Positions 24,801-29,059 of a stretch of DNA of 64,000 bases are shown piece by piece. Position 1 is the first letter of the stretch. Every line of letters begins with the position of its first letter. Origin of the DNA: Elusimicrobiota bacterium (GTDB taxonomy: Bacteria; Elusimicrobiota; Elusimicrobia; UBA1565); contig JACPXC010000011.1 of the NCBI GenBank assembly GCA_016196755.1, positions 22,589-86,588 of the forward strand. The letters run 5' to 3'. The notes under the pieces are model-generated. The model searched no databases, had not been told where the DNA came from, and worked only from the letters and a program-made list of their open reading frames with translations. The position numbers were made by a program, and so were the translations under genes.

Positions 24801-27076
24801 CCCACCAGGGCGTCGAGGTCGCCGTCGTTGTCGAAATCCCCCCAGGCCACGCCTTCCGAATAGCCGCCGGTGCCGGTCAGCGTCACCTTGGTCAGGACCC
24901 CGCCCCCGTCGTTGCGCAGCAGGACCTCGTCTTGGTCGACGTCATTGGCCACGATGGCGTCGAGGTCGCCGTCATTGTCGTAGTCCCCCCACGCGACGCC
25001 TCTGGAGTTTCCCCCCGTGCCGGTCAGCGTCACCTTGGTCAGGACCCCGCCCCCGTCGTTGCGCAGCAGGTACTCGTCCTGTCCCGTGGTGTTGGCCACC
25101 AGGGCGTCGAGGTCGCCGTCATTGTCGTAATCCCCCCAGGCGACGCCGTTTGAATCGCCCCCGGTGCCCGTCAACGTCACCTTGGTCAGGACCCCGCCCC
25201 CGTCGTTGCGCAGCAGGACTTCGTCCTCCCCGAAGGTGTTCGCCACCAGGGCGTCGAGGTCCCCGTCATTGTCGTAGTCGCCCCACGCGACGCCGATCGA
25301 GAACCCTCCGGTACCCGTGAGGGTCACCTTGGTCATGACCCCGCCCCCGTCGTTGCGCAAGATGACCTCGTCCTCCGTCCCCCCGTTGGCCACCAGGGCG
25401 TCGAGGTCGCCGTCGTTGTCGTAGTCGGCCCAGGCGACCCCCCACGAGTCTCCGGCGGTTCCGGCCAGCGTCAGCTTGGTCAGGACCCCGCCCCCGTCGT
25501 TGCGCAGAATGACCTCGTCCTGCACGCCGTCGTTGGCTAGGAGGGCGTCGAGGTCGCCGTCGTTGTCGTAATCCCCCCACGCGGCTCCTCTCGTGTCCCC
25601 CCCCGTGCCCAAGAGGCCGATGACGTACGCCTGGGCGGTGGCCGCATTCGAGATGTCCGAACGCAGGCTCTGCAGGTCCGAGATAGTGATGGCGAAGTAC
25701 CAGGTCGTGCGCGGGTCGAGGTTGGCGATGGCCGTGCTCTGGCGCACCCCGGCCGCCAGCGAGGTCGAGCGCACCGAGGCGTAGGGGGCGATATTGTAGG
25801 AGGCCATCGACGATATCGGGAAGGTGGCCCAGCGGATGTCGTAGTTGTTGGAGGCCCCCGCTATGCCCGGCGCCGGGGCGGTCCAGGTCAGGGTGACGGT
25901 CTGGGAGGAGGCTCCCAGGCCGGTCGAGACCACCGAGGCGGCCAGGTCGGTTATCGCCCCAGGCTGGGGAAACGCCGTCCCATCGGCGCCCGCCAGCGCC
26001 GCGCCGCCGGCGCCGGCCGCGCCGGCCGTGACCGAGTAGGTCCACGTGGAGCCGTTGTAGCCCGACACCGCCACGACGACGCGCCCGCCGCCGCCGCCGC
26101 CGCCGGGGTCGTCGCCGAGGTTGGCGTCATCACCGCCCTTGCCGCCGCGCCCATGGATGGTCCCCGCCCCGCGCGCCGTGGCGGCGGTCAGGACCACCGT
26201 GCCGCCCGAGCCGCCGCCGCCCGCGCCCTGGTCCGTACCCGCCCCGTTGCCGTCGGTCCCGGCCGAGCCGTTGGCGGTCACGTAGCCGTCGAGGGTGAGC
26301 CGGCCGCCGACCGAAAGGAACACCGCCCCGCCGCCGTCGCCGCCGTTAAAGCCCGCCGAACACGAGCTCCCGCCGCCGCCGCCGGAGCCCAGGTCGCTCG
26401 GCGCGGCCGCCGTCTCGTAGGCCCCGCCGCCGGTCGGAGCGGCGCCGTCCCCTCCCGCGCCGCCGGCGCCGCCGTGGCCGGCCCCCGCGCCGCCCGCGTG
26501 CGCGGCATCGGTGGCCGCGCCGCCGCCGCCCGAGCCGAGCCCGGCCGTCCCCCCAGGGCAGCTCCCCGAGGTCCCGCCGGAGTAGCCGCGCCCCTGGACC
26601 GACACCGTGGCACCCGCCGCCACGTCGAAGTCGCCGCTCACCGCGATGTTGACGAGGTATTGACGCACGGTGGAGTTGCTCCGGCTGCGCAGGACGGCCC
26701 CGGAGGCCAACAGCGCCGAGGCGGCCAGGAACTGGTGGGTCGTCCCCTGGTTCAAGGTCCCCCCCGAGGAGATCGTCAGGGCGGCGGTGATGACGGCCGA
26801 GGTGTCGATGAAGACCGCCGGGGCGCTCGTGCCGCCGATCGACAAGGAATTGACCCGCACGGTCGGCGAGGAGGCCGAGGCCGTTACGGTGACGGCGGCG
26901 TCGATGGTGACGTCGTCGGCCACGCCCGGGTTCACGTCGCCCGACCAGTTGGCCGAGGTATACCAGTTCCCGTCCCCGCCGCCGTCGTCCCAGCTCACGG
27001 CGGCCGCCCAGGAGGCGGAGGCGCAGCCCAACCATAGGGCGGCGGCCAAGAGACTTCTGAGCCAGGGGGCCTTCAC
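9824..27076 (-). CDS. Giant secreted adhesin-like protein (5750 aa) with C-terminal FlgD-Ig/type IX-style sorting domain
   Basis: A single 17-kb frame. I place the start at the GTG at 27076 (MKAPWLRSLLAAALWLGC signal peptide), not at the TTG at 27109, which lies inside the promoter motif. In order the protein has: a signal peptide; a beta-rich and Gly-rich segment; fibronectin-like domains alternating with two blocks of seven FG-GAP/VCBS repeats (DYDNDGDLDAL, calcium-binding type); four LamG-like lectin domains; a series of modules beginning LNSTGG; a kelch-like propeller; eight tandem modules of about 150 residues; a final Fn3 pair; and a YPNPF sorting domain ending KVGVIH. It is likely displayed on or released from the outer membrane through the PorV-like partner nearby. 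Binding to polysaccharide or another cell is a reasonable guess. GC content and codon use match its neighbours. Confidence 0.93.
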   Translation of the reverse strand: MKAPWLRSLLAAALWLGCASASWAAAVSWDDGGGDGNWYTSANWSGDVNPGVADDVTIDAAVTVTASASSPTVRVNSLSIGGTSAPAVFIDTSAVITAALTISSGGTLNQGTTHQFLAASALLASGAVLRSRSNSTVRQYLVNIAVSGDFDVAAGATVSVQGRGYSGGTSGSCPGGTAGLGSGGGGAATDAAHAGGAGAGHGGAGGAGGDGAAPTGGGAYETAAAPSDLGSGGGGGSSCSAGFNGGDGGGAVFLSVGGRLTLDGYVTANGSAGTDGNGAGTDQGAGGGGSGGTVVLTAATARGAGTIHGRGGKGGDDANLGDDPGGGGGGGRVVVAVSGYNGSTWTYSVTAGAAGAGGAALAGADGTAFPQPGAITDLAASVVSTGLGASSQTVTLTWTAPAPGIAGASNNYDIRWATFPISSMASYNIAPYASVRSTSLAAGVRQSTAIANLDPRTTWYFAITISDLQSLRSDISNAATAQAYVIGLLGTGGDTRGAAWGDYDNDGDLDALLANDGVQDEVILRNDGGGVLTKLTLAGTAGDSWGVAWADYDNDGDLDALVANGGTEDEVILRNDGGGVMTKVTLTGTGGFSIGVAWGDYDNDGDLDALVANTFGEDEVLLRNDGGGVLTKVTLTGTGGDSNGVAWGDYDNDGDLDALVANTTGQDEYLLRNDGGGVLTKVTLTGTGGNSRGVAWGDYDNDGDLDAIVANDVDQDEVLLRNDGGGVLTKVTLTGTGGYSEGVAWGDFDNDGDLDALVGNTSGQDEVLLRNDGGGVLTKVTLTGTGGDTHGVSWGDYDDDGDLDALLANVSAGNEAVLRNDVSVGHSSPSAPSAGFSASFAEYSASSSSGVLSLLWGDGSDAETPAAALRYFARVGTTTAGSSTTYKVPPRYSLDGYSGGGSFLYSTKLSASQRGLKLVMQKEATAYWAVVTEDGESLRSAESAAQETRLSAPRRVTDLAVSIVSTGLGASSMTVTLSWTAPGDDGDSGAIMGGAFDIRYSTLAPMTSTGAYAGAPAVFSVLVATSVAPGARQSYSIGLLDARTTHYFALTTKDGVGVRSGLSNPATAQAYANSLTGTGGSSVGVAWADYDNDGDLDALIANAAGADEVLLRNDGGGVLTKVTLTGTGGDSTGVAWGDFDNDGDLDAIIANASGQDEVLLRNDGGGTFTKVTLTGTGGDSYGVAVGDYDNDGDLDILVANYSGQDEVLLRNDGGGTFTKVTLTGTGGTSVGVAWGDYDNDGDLDAIVSNAAGQDEYVLRNDGGGVLSSMTLTGTGGNSSGVAWGDYDNDGDLDALVANYGSDEVLLRNDGGGTLTTVTLTGTGGDSGSVAWGDYDNDGDLDALVGNSSGQDEVLLRNDGGGVLTKVTLAGSAGGSQGVSWGDYDEDGDLDALVANYGPADEVLLRNDVSVSHSSPAAPASGFSASFSEYSLSSSSGLLYLRWGDASDAETPAAALRYFVRVGTGTAGSSTVQKIPARYSLDGYSGGGSFLYSTKLSDSQRGLKLVMSKGATVHWAVVTEDGESLRSGESAAQVANIVPPSAVVLSAAQDSTVETSSTAWIALTFNAPGEDAGVGDLAAGAVYDVRWSSAGALDTLARYAAAPYAQALSAVGTAGAPVTLRVSVEPGKTWYFALTTKDSVGSRSALSNSPNAYARVVVGRVDDVSLTTTLQGGTTAFLKLRLWTEGTGATADLLKLSVRKTGTLPDAALSNVGLYLDDGDGAFTASDELSLLTSPASFVSSAVTLSLAAPDTLQNSTRTYFVGATVRPDFLPVEGASIALHLDGEAVRVRGAGVEQTDLPALAFDGVDDRVTAPYAAALDLGGIGQFTLEAWLRSTDTARANMAVITRGNAGGDAGYRLWLGAGGCSAGVPSFFVGSSVLCADNGSGQVSVTDGRWHHVAAVFDAGVGRLFVDGVPMNSGAMGGTLADGASDLAVGGPNGSGVASYFIGELDEARLTAFVRYPAELPPLRRNTASGALVLYHFDAPVVANRAVDSSISGIDGTLQGGAAGYARSTGTALTDARDTLFADAAPLLPPALFRNDQNVAVMRLRLWTGGDFITLDQLSVAATGTAAASSVSQLKLYRDDGDGLFNAGSDTALTLGQSFLLGKATFSLSGAGTSQTLSPSTRTFFLAWNVSVSAQTGADIGVVLVSSAEFVLSGATDTVSASVFPLASGTAPIVAAQALVSADTSSGTWLNVSSVVFRAAFGSGNIDHLHWRWDQSPASAVDGGELPAWSSGKTTVTAASDNSNWYFHARAFDTFDDPGLQTDLGPFWLDRTVPVGGSYLSLNSTGGAVAETQFGDLAAGVTVQLVVSDAVSGLNVDGPAPYAPSSGAVSLWHLDETSGNWADSGPAGNALSASGTPGRGPGRFGAGLLLDAASFAQRAAPAGLPVGNAARTLEAWINTVSTSGTQAAVSWSDGACGSATRLGLLGGRLWADLGCASTPTSAAVSTGVWHHVALTYDGSVGRFYLDGVRVASQTYGAQASAAGTLTIGNNEAGQGFRGAIDEARVSARAFSDAEIAASALRGDPYYVSFSSDAGASWVVINSTVPALGPYAALTGAHGATGNQTLSASGLSLAVSTSAQTGGSATNQARFHFADVAGNVRTMGPFAVLVDTNASVAFSTPSLPAPGSYTGTRPDFYWTGPSTSVVQGMGGQFFVQVSSADPAFAAPSLVISVATPAAVTDPAFVRVTGVYLSTFTLTGGTTYYWRVRSRSSLGVDGAWGPVGGFVVDTSSPTVSSFLVYNSTGGAFSETGPIDLRQGVTVQVTAADTVSGLGAANALTVGPGTAASWRFSERHGAAPLDEAAGAVGVLVGGRYGLTPFGAGLALSGAGQYMSAPNTAFQFAPASTFTVSAWVRPTASVNQVLAAVGAPLTPGGSNWVVWVNNTGALRLTNATGGGVLSPAGLIQNGVWQHVTVVQQGTKAWFYINGVLRHSQGWSGNSGGGTMAFSVGAGIRNTAVAEAFFNGDLDEVKVFSTASGPDEVAADFARGVPGRFAVEYSTTAGAAWNVVSATFPGAGFPYIAQTGVDGSAGPEVLTVRDLAPAHSTTAAVGSLGTNLLRFLSADRRGNFTLAGPFTLLVDTVAAAAVSTPTLPAPGVFVSTRPDFAWGGPSTTTAAGMGAGALFLLEADDQADFSSPAIAVSTPVVIAGTATAFTQGVYVSTFSLLHGTTYYWRVRARDFLGIYSQPLTVSSFVTDYLAPAGSAFASLNSTGGLVGESIGITLAAGVTVQLTVQDTGPAGLAHAELDDAVPYGVMYTTNGAGLWNDGSWGPTLTDAGATAARSLARYGGALFMGADTGRVWRFDGSVWALSTTLGAQRVLALKAFGGKLYAGLSANGQVWEFNGAAWSLSASFTAPDDVQTLEAYNGRLYAGLSSGRLMQYEPSNGRWELLHVFAAPPGVGVQSLGVYDGRLFAGANPNVYVLDTSTWSLSFTASASILALKAYDGKLFAATNNSGIISQFDGQAWTVSNDPPETESSVLTVHAGRLYAASAEPSNGRLYAYDAKSWVLVRTLPNAADKISALAAFGGRLYAGLEPASGNAEVFVSTPLVTSLSGAEGSAAPQTLSASGLSFEPSLTGTVCAGNPSCTATNQVRFAALDRGGRVGQAGPFAVLVDSLLSQPTAYYPAPARWVRETLPDFAWIEASTMPQHQVQVSTGPDFTALTINQTTAHYLLGATASLANDTTYYWRVKALNAFSVGSAFSPTVNFAVDPAAPSTSAYRHLNSTGGALAESQFTDLAAGSTIEFTVRDPASGLLLEPLGSQARVGAWSFEDSGTSSLDFSGRGHNATLDAAIVRSGSGYRGLGLRGSGTFAVNIASSPATTWTGLTVAGWAKPTRNASALMTLFATVRNQVYAQSAQGRVLYGARATGAGGCALNTAQTYPLGAWQHVAFVADPGANENRLYVDGELAASCSGASSAGDTRLRLLADGVTGIGSIDAYEGFLDEVRLFSAPLSAAAVRREADGAPFAVAFSTDAGASWSAVSSTFGAGPRLAFTGNNGATSDETIQIVGLPLRQSTVTAVCGQVSPCLATNQVQFFAPDRAGSVRTMGPFAVRVDTSVPTPVVLSLAPTATDQIAVISTGTDNTAGSGLRDFLFEASTSQAFAAPLSSSGFIAQTTYTFTGLIDATTYWVRVWSRDQLLNVSTPTVELATATFGTVFLTTQIAAPPSALQGAFVPMLTLRLASKPGSTSRLLSLRARKTGTAPDSSVDQVQLYAEADGDGVFSGGDTQQTAAGLALGEAVLVLAGAGIPLDVAASTFHVVFKMNAGAVTDDTVGLEISSTTSVGLQHPARAQGSFPAVVAPIPVSDGANVLNIIPTSLAPAAMQAGSNDIPVLELRAVTDTGTSIISSVTVTMTGTTPPSKVRSINLWRDADPVDGLFGPGDIRLTSDIDAFGGGNTATMSITGFQVSSRTVTTSARRFFITVSLAADAPQDSVFRLGLASTSAVTLQNLADTVAFSAAVLSSTVSVILNNVLTVAAVDETPAAYVQGERFTILRATMTVDVGAAQVNRVTARLTGNGQGSDIAAVEVWRDATTDGQGLSAVLDTRVGSAPYSGGLAVVDIDTQTILSGTSAVFFLAYVVEPAAAPGVTLGMKLNAGDVRAGNSGTTVAGNLPIESSSRTVQATVNRMVITNAIKDVSPGALLQGQQHAAMLRLDVISDKNDFSWLGLSVERLGTAPDSAVSAVNVFRDFDGNGSFDVAVDSRVTGGADVFSNSTATLTLPQVQTVSASTKTYFVTLSVAAGAESGKTLGVRISTTASFNLIAPNTVSTATAFPIQTGLVPVNQFQNTVTVTTASVVPGVGAEPGAIDVPFMSLALRTDVSNAAFQSLRVDQAGTAADADVKQVKLYYDTNDTGNFDSSNLNNYLLVTSSGQRFGSNGPASVVVSFSTPQVLGTAPKRYFLVLDLSTAAVPARTVVVRASTGAFFTVDAPNRVDPSVNFVSAALNVNAPPTTMFVVGTDSAPATVTQGTPNVPMLTLKVRTAAFTARWNQLRVTRTGTGQDGHVPSVKLYRDADGDGTLDISLDERLSTTVFSGGTALLGFSTQTITVATVTYFVTYDFKTTATAGDTAGARIAAAGDLRVETPDTVSTAGFPLQSTNAAVVATQAGLFVTATNLAPGELKQAATEQVLMSLAVQTTQFALTWSALTVRSTGSAADSDIKAISLWHDANINGVVDVGTDTKITSGLNAFLGGVAVLSFASVQDVGTSQKRYLLTVDPAPFAEPGRTFAVLLQSTASLSVSSPNFVVPAGFPAQSDANATLRKLEEELVVTPADLVVGGVNQGARQALARLSTRASRNRVSWSALVVRQNGNLGAGEIDFVGVWRDVDGDLALGSADLYVGSATFSGSQASVFFSTVQTVGVATQTYFLAVQPNISATVGADIRLSLQTADFTLGSPDTVGAAGLPFNTGAAPVLDAKTPSRPVVTDAGASTSDFEGLDFTWVSSVGSGTLAGAFYAVGTTAGGTDVRGWTAIAAALTTVRATGFALNQATTYYVAVKTQSSFAFDSPVGVSDGILMDFQVPLSPAPSVTTGSGALLVTWANIPGGPSGIIGYLVEYRTGASPQWINAKTGEKTSVKAMTLAAAPGARPAELRVLAVSTDSLVTSNSFQAGGLPAGTLFVRVSAVTGSGVLSSASDPVQVQLGPLPKDGITDASLYPNPFDSRKRAGNIHYALSANAEVSIKVYSVFGRLLREMSFAPGSSGGVAGSNTVAWDGADDSGTKVAKGMYIMVITSGGAKAVLKVGVIH
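10830..14600 (-). repeat. Eight tandem ~150-residue modules in the giant protein
   Basis: Each module opens with an A/P-rich start such as SLAPAAMQAGSNDIPVL, TDSAPATVTQGTPNVPML or ATNLAPGELKQAATEQVL. It then has a TGT/GTA-type turn and a line like VKLYRDADGDGTLD with an acidic loop, an aromatic strand ending KRYFL, and a variant of the SSASFxxxxPNxV motif before the next module. Two further copies lie near 22090 and 21010; the first is interrupted by a LamG domain. Copies have clearly diverged in DNA, so recent amplification is unlikely. Confidence 0.85.
15180..21690 (-). repeat. LamG-like domains (four) and repeated LNSTGG modules
   Basis: Four concanavalin/LamG-like domains are encoded around 21120-21690, 19500-20090, 18110-18710 and 15180-15770. 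Each has the typical opening (LWHLDETSG, WRFSERHG, WSFEDSG or LAFDGVDDR), a central EAWI/SAWVRP/AGWAKP strand, WHHVA or WQHV, LYVDG/FYLDG and a closing DEARL/DEVRLF. Between them are modules beginning (Y/F)xxLNSTGG followed by a TVQ strand and a DxxSGL turn, plus Fn3-like segments with TYYWRV. LamG domains usually bind glycans or surface proteins. Confidence 0.8.
16430..17310 (-). other. Kelch-like beta-propeller segment within the giant protein
   Basis: Six or more repeats of about 40-45 residues follow the pattern LYAGL...(G)xVWxFDGxxWxLS (for example GADTGRVWRFDG, KLYAGLSANGQVWEFNG, RLFAGANPN, KLFAATNNSG). This is the blade pattern of a beta-propeller and is not present elsewhere in the protein. 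Confidence 0.75.
22850..23857 (-). repeat. Second block of seven FG-GAP/VCBS-like repeats
   Basis: Seven copies of about 44 residues (about 132 bp) share the core VAWGDYDNDGDLDALVAN and the tail DEVLLRNDGGG. The DxDxDGxxD loop is the calcium-binding signature of these propeller blades. The DNA copies are very similar to each other and to the block at 24612-25615, so the two blocks probably arose by duplication and may recombine. The last copy reads DYDEDGDLDAL. Confidence 0.9.
24612..25615 (-). repeat. First block of seven FG-GAP/VCBS-like repeats
   Basis: Seven copies of about 44 residues with core AWGDYDNDGDLDALVAN and tail DEVLLRNDGGGVLTKVTL. This block and the one at 22850-23857 are followed by the same Fn3-like segment (SVxHSSPxAPxxGFSASFxEY), so the duplicated unit is the block plus its following domain. 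Confidence 0.9.
25990..26620 (-). other. Gly-rich low-complexity segment of the giant protein
   Basis: About 200 residues near the N-terminus are dominated by Gly, Ala and Ser (runs such as GGGGG and GAGAGHGGAGGAGG). Such segments occur in bacterial surface proteins that carry beta-helix or PE-PGRS-like stretches. The DNA is close to pure GC and could be hard to sequence and assemble. Confidence 0.8.
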
Positions 27077-27084
27077 GCTATAGG

Positions 27085-27129
27085 AAGGTAGCCGGGGACC
27101 TGCCCCCAATCACGAAAAAATCACGAAGG
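27085..27129 (-). promoter_or_regulatory. Promoter with paired TTCGTGAT motif for the giant adhesin gene
   Basis: On the minus strand CCTTCGTGATTTTTTCGTG gives two TTCGTGAT boxes 11 bases apart. The second supplies GTGATT as a -35, followed by 17 bases and TACCTT, with the GTG start at 27076 eight bases later. The layout matches the promoter of the gene at 9738 almost base for base in the motif, which suggests a common regulator. Confidence 0.6.
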
Positions 27130-27134
27130 CAGCT

Positions 27135-27180
27135 TAGACCGTACTCTAAAAAGGTCTTGACTTTTTTAGAGTACGGTCTA
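27135..27180. repeat. Perfect 18-bp inverted repeat between divergent genes
   Basis: The arms TAGACCGTACTCTAAAAA (27135-27152) and TTTTTAGAGTACGGTCTA (27163-27180) are perfectly complementary with a 10-base spacer that contains TTGACT. The repeat lies between the divergent giant adhesin gene and the DUF4143 ATPase gene. It is much richer in AT than its surroundings. It may be an operator, a bidirectional terminator-like hairpin or the edge of an inserted element. Confidence 0.8.
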
Positions 27181-27269
27181 GCGCCTGCCCGCATGGAACG
27201 AGCTGGACATGCTCCCCTGACGGAAAGAGGCGTTGTGGGAGTCGTATATTAATATCAACGCGTTGTTTA

Positions 27270-27275
27270 TATAAT
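27270..27275 (+). promoter_or_regulatory. Consensus -10 box immediately upstream of the ATPase gene
   Basis: A perfect TATAAT lies in an AT-rich stretch and ends 7 bases before the ATG at 27283. Transcription should therefore start at or near the start codon, giving a leaderless mRNA. There is no clear -35 at the expected distance. Confidence 0.55.
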
Positions 27276-27282
27276 TAAAGTA

Positions 27283-28641
27283 ATGAAAAGAGTTGTTGAG
27301 TCCCGGCTTGACGCCTGGCTGACCGACCCTGCCCGCCGACCTCTTGTTCTGCGCGGAGCCAGGCAGGTGGGAAAGACTTGGCTGGTGCGCGACCTGGCCG
27401 CCCGCGCCGGGCGCCAACTCATCGAGGTGAATTTTGAGCGTGACCCGGCGTTAAAGCGTCTTTTCAGCACCAACGACCCCCGCCAGATTCTAGGGGAGCT
27501 CTCGCTGGCCCTTTCGGTCGATATCGATCCGGAGCGCAGCCTGCTCTTCCTAGACGAGATTCAGGCCGCCGGCGAGGTGCTTGCCAAATTGCGCTGGTTC
27601 TATGAGGAAATGCCCCATTTGCCGGTGGCGGCGGCGGGGTCTCTGCTCGAGTTCTCCCTTGCCGAACACGCCTTCAGCATGCCGGTCGGACGCATCGCCT
27701 TTCAGCATATCGAGCCGATGGGCTTTTCCGAATACCTGCTGGCTCACGGACAGCAGCGCCTGCTGTCCGCCATCCGGGCGTGGCGCCCCGGTCAAGCGTT
27801 ATCCGCGACGGCGCACGAACAAACGGCGCGCTGGTTCTTTCGCTTCGCGATGGTGGGCGGCATGCCGGCGGTCGTGGCCGCCGACGTCGCGGGGCGCGAG
27901 CCGCGCCAGGTGCGGGAACTGCAGAAAGAACTGCTCGCCGCCTATCGCGCCGACTTCGCCAAGTATGCCGGCCGGATGGACCGAGACATCCTCGATTCCG
28001 TCCTCAACGCCGTCGCCGCCTCGCTGGGCCGGAAGTTCGTGTGCGCCCATGTCGGTGAAGGCGTCAAACAGCACCAGGCCAAGCGCGCACTGGATTTGCT
28101 CAGCATGGCCGGGCTTGTGCACCAGGTCCGCTACACGGCCGCCAACGGCTTGCCTCTGGGCGCCGAGGTGAAGGGCTCGTTTCGAAAGGCGGTGGCGGCG
28201 GATGTCGGCATCGTCCATGCGCTGCTGGGCACCCCGGCCGCCCAGGCCTTCCCGTCATGGGAGTCGTTGGCGCCCTCCTTGCGGGGTCAACTGACCGACC
28301 AACTAGCCGCACAGCAGTTGCGGCTGACCGATTCCGGCGCCGGCGACGGCCCGGAGCTTTACTACTGGCAGCGAAAGGGGGGGCGCCCCGGCGAGATCGA
28401 TTACATCATGCAGGTCCACGGAGGCGTCATCCCGATCGAACTCAAGGCGGGAGCGGCCGGTTCCATGAAAAGCCTGCACCAGTTCATGTTCGAACGGAGC
28501 CTGGGCCTGGCCGTGCGCGTGGACGCCAATCCCCCCTCGGTCATGGATTTGGATCTCAAGACCACGCAAGGCCAGGCGGTACGCTACCGGCTCGTGGGCG
28601 TGCCCTTCTACTTACTCTGGAATCTGCCGGACATCCTCTGA
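27283..28641 (+). CDS. AAA-family ATPase with DUF4143 C-terminal domain
   Basis: A 452-residue soluble protein of the AAA_14/DUF4143 family. Walker A is GARQVGKTWL (residues 24-33) and Walker B is LLFLDEIQ (about 86-93), with a sensor-like AAAGSLLEF downstream. The C-terminal half carries the DUF4143 signature, including KGSFRKAVAADVG and a nuclease-like EIDYI...IPIELKAG arrangement typical of the family. The biochemical role of this family is not settled; members are scattered across bacteria and are often transferred. The gene stands alone and divergent from its neighbour, has an AT-rich promoter region next to an 18-bp inverted repeat, and uses more mixed codons than adjacent genes, all of which suggest acquisition. 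The downstream gene is convergent, 36 bases away. Confidence 0.92.
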   Translation: MKRVVESRLDAWLTDPARRPLVLRGARQVGKTWLVRDLAARAGRQLIEVNFERDPALKRLFSTNDPRQILGELSLALSVDIDPERSLLFLDEIQAAGEVLAKLRWFYEEMPHLPVAAAGSLLEFSLAEHAFSMPVGRIAFQHIEPMGFSEYLLAHGQQRLLSAIRAWRPGQALSATAHEQTARWFFRFAMVGGMPAVVAADVAGREPRQVRELQKELLAAYRADFAKYAGRMDRDILDSVLNAVAASLGRKFVCAHVGEGVKQHQAKRALDLLSMAGLVHQVRYTAANGLPLGAEVKGSFRKAVAADVGIVHALLGTPAAQAFPSWESLAPSLRGQLTDQLAAQQLRLTDSGAGDGPELYYWQRKGGRPGEIDYIMQVHGGVIPIELKAGAAGSMKSLHQFMFERSLGLAVRVDANPPSVMDLDLKTTQGQAVRYRLVGVPFYLLWNLPDIL

Positions 28642-28677
28642 CACGTGAAGCGGGGCGGCGCCTCGCGCGTAGTCCAT

Positions 28678-29058
28678 CTACTTCTTGGCCGCCCGCCGCT
28701 CGAGCACCTTGACCCGCACGAGCAGCATCTTGGAGTCGAAGGGCTTGGTCAGGTAGTCGTCGGCCCCGCGCGAGTAGCCCGAGACCTGGTCCTCGACCAT
28801 CGCGCGCACGGTCAGGAGCAGGATCGGCAAGTCGCGGTACTTGGCGTCGTCGCGGATCTTGCGGGTGAGCTCGAGCCCGTCCATGCGCGGCATGTTGAGG
28901 TCGAGGACCGCCATGTCGACCTTCTTGCGCTGCATCGCGTCCCAAGCGGCCAGGCCGTCCTCGGCGCGCACCACCGAGTAGCCGCCCTGGGTCAGGATCT
29001 CGGTCACGAGCTCGCGGAACATCTCGTCGTCGTCGGCGACCAGGACGGTCAAGGGCAT
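28678..29058 (-). CDS. Single-domain response regulator (CheY-like)
   Basis: A 126-residue stand-alone receiver domain. The acidic pair (VADDDE, residues 7-12), phospho-acceptor Asp (VLDLNMPRMDG, about 53), Thr (LLLTVRA) and Lys (YLTKPFD, about 105) are all present, so it should be phosphorylated normally. There is no output domain. It is the last gene of a three-gene regulator operon, 1 base after the winged-helix gene. It may act by protein contact in the way CheY does, and the only kinase in this window is the one fused to the FliF/FliG motor protein. That link is inference. Confidence 0.93.
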   Translation of the reverse strand: MPLTVLVADDDEMFRELVTEILTQGGYSVVRAEDGLAAWDAMQRKKVDMAVLDLNMPRMDGLELTRKIRDDAKYRDLPILLLTVRAMVEDQVSGYSRGADDYLTKPFDSKMLLVRVKVLERRAAKK

Positions 29059-29059
29059 C

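Noticed and set aside
26000..26650. GC-rich repeats that could be a CRISPR or tandem DNA array
   Set aside because: They are Gly/Ala codon runs in frame with the giant gene and have no constant repeat-spacer structure.
27283..28641. The DUF4143 ATPase as part of a defence system
   Set aside because: No second defence-type gene lies beside it; one ATPase with an inverted repeat is not enough to claim a system.
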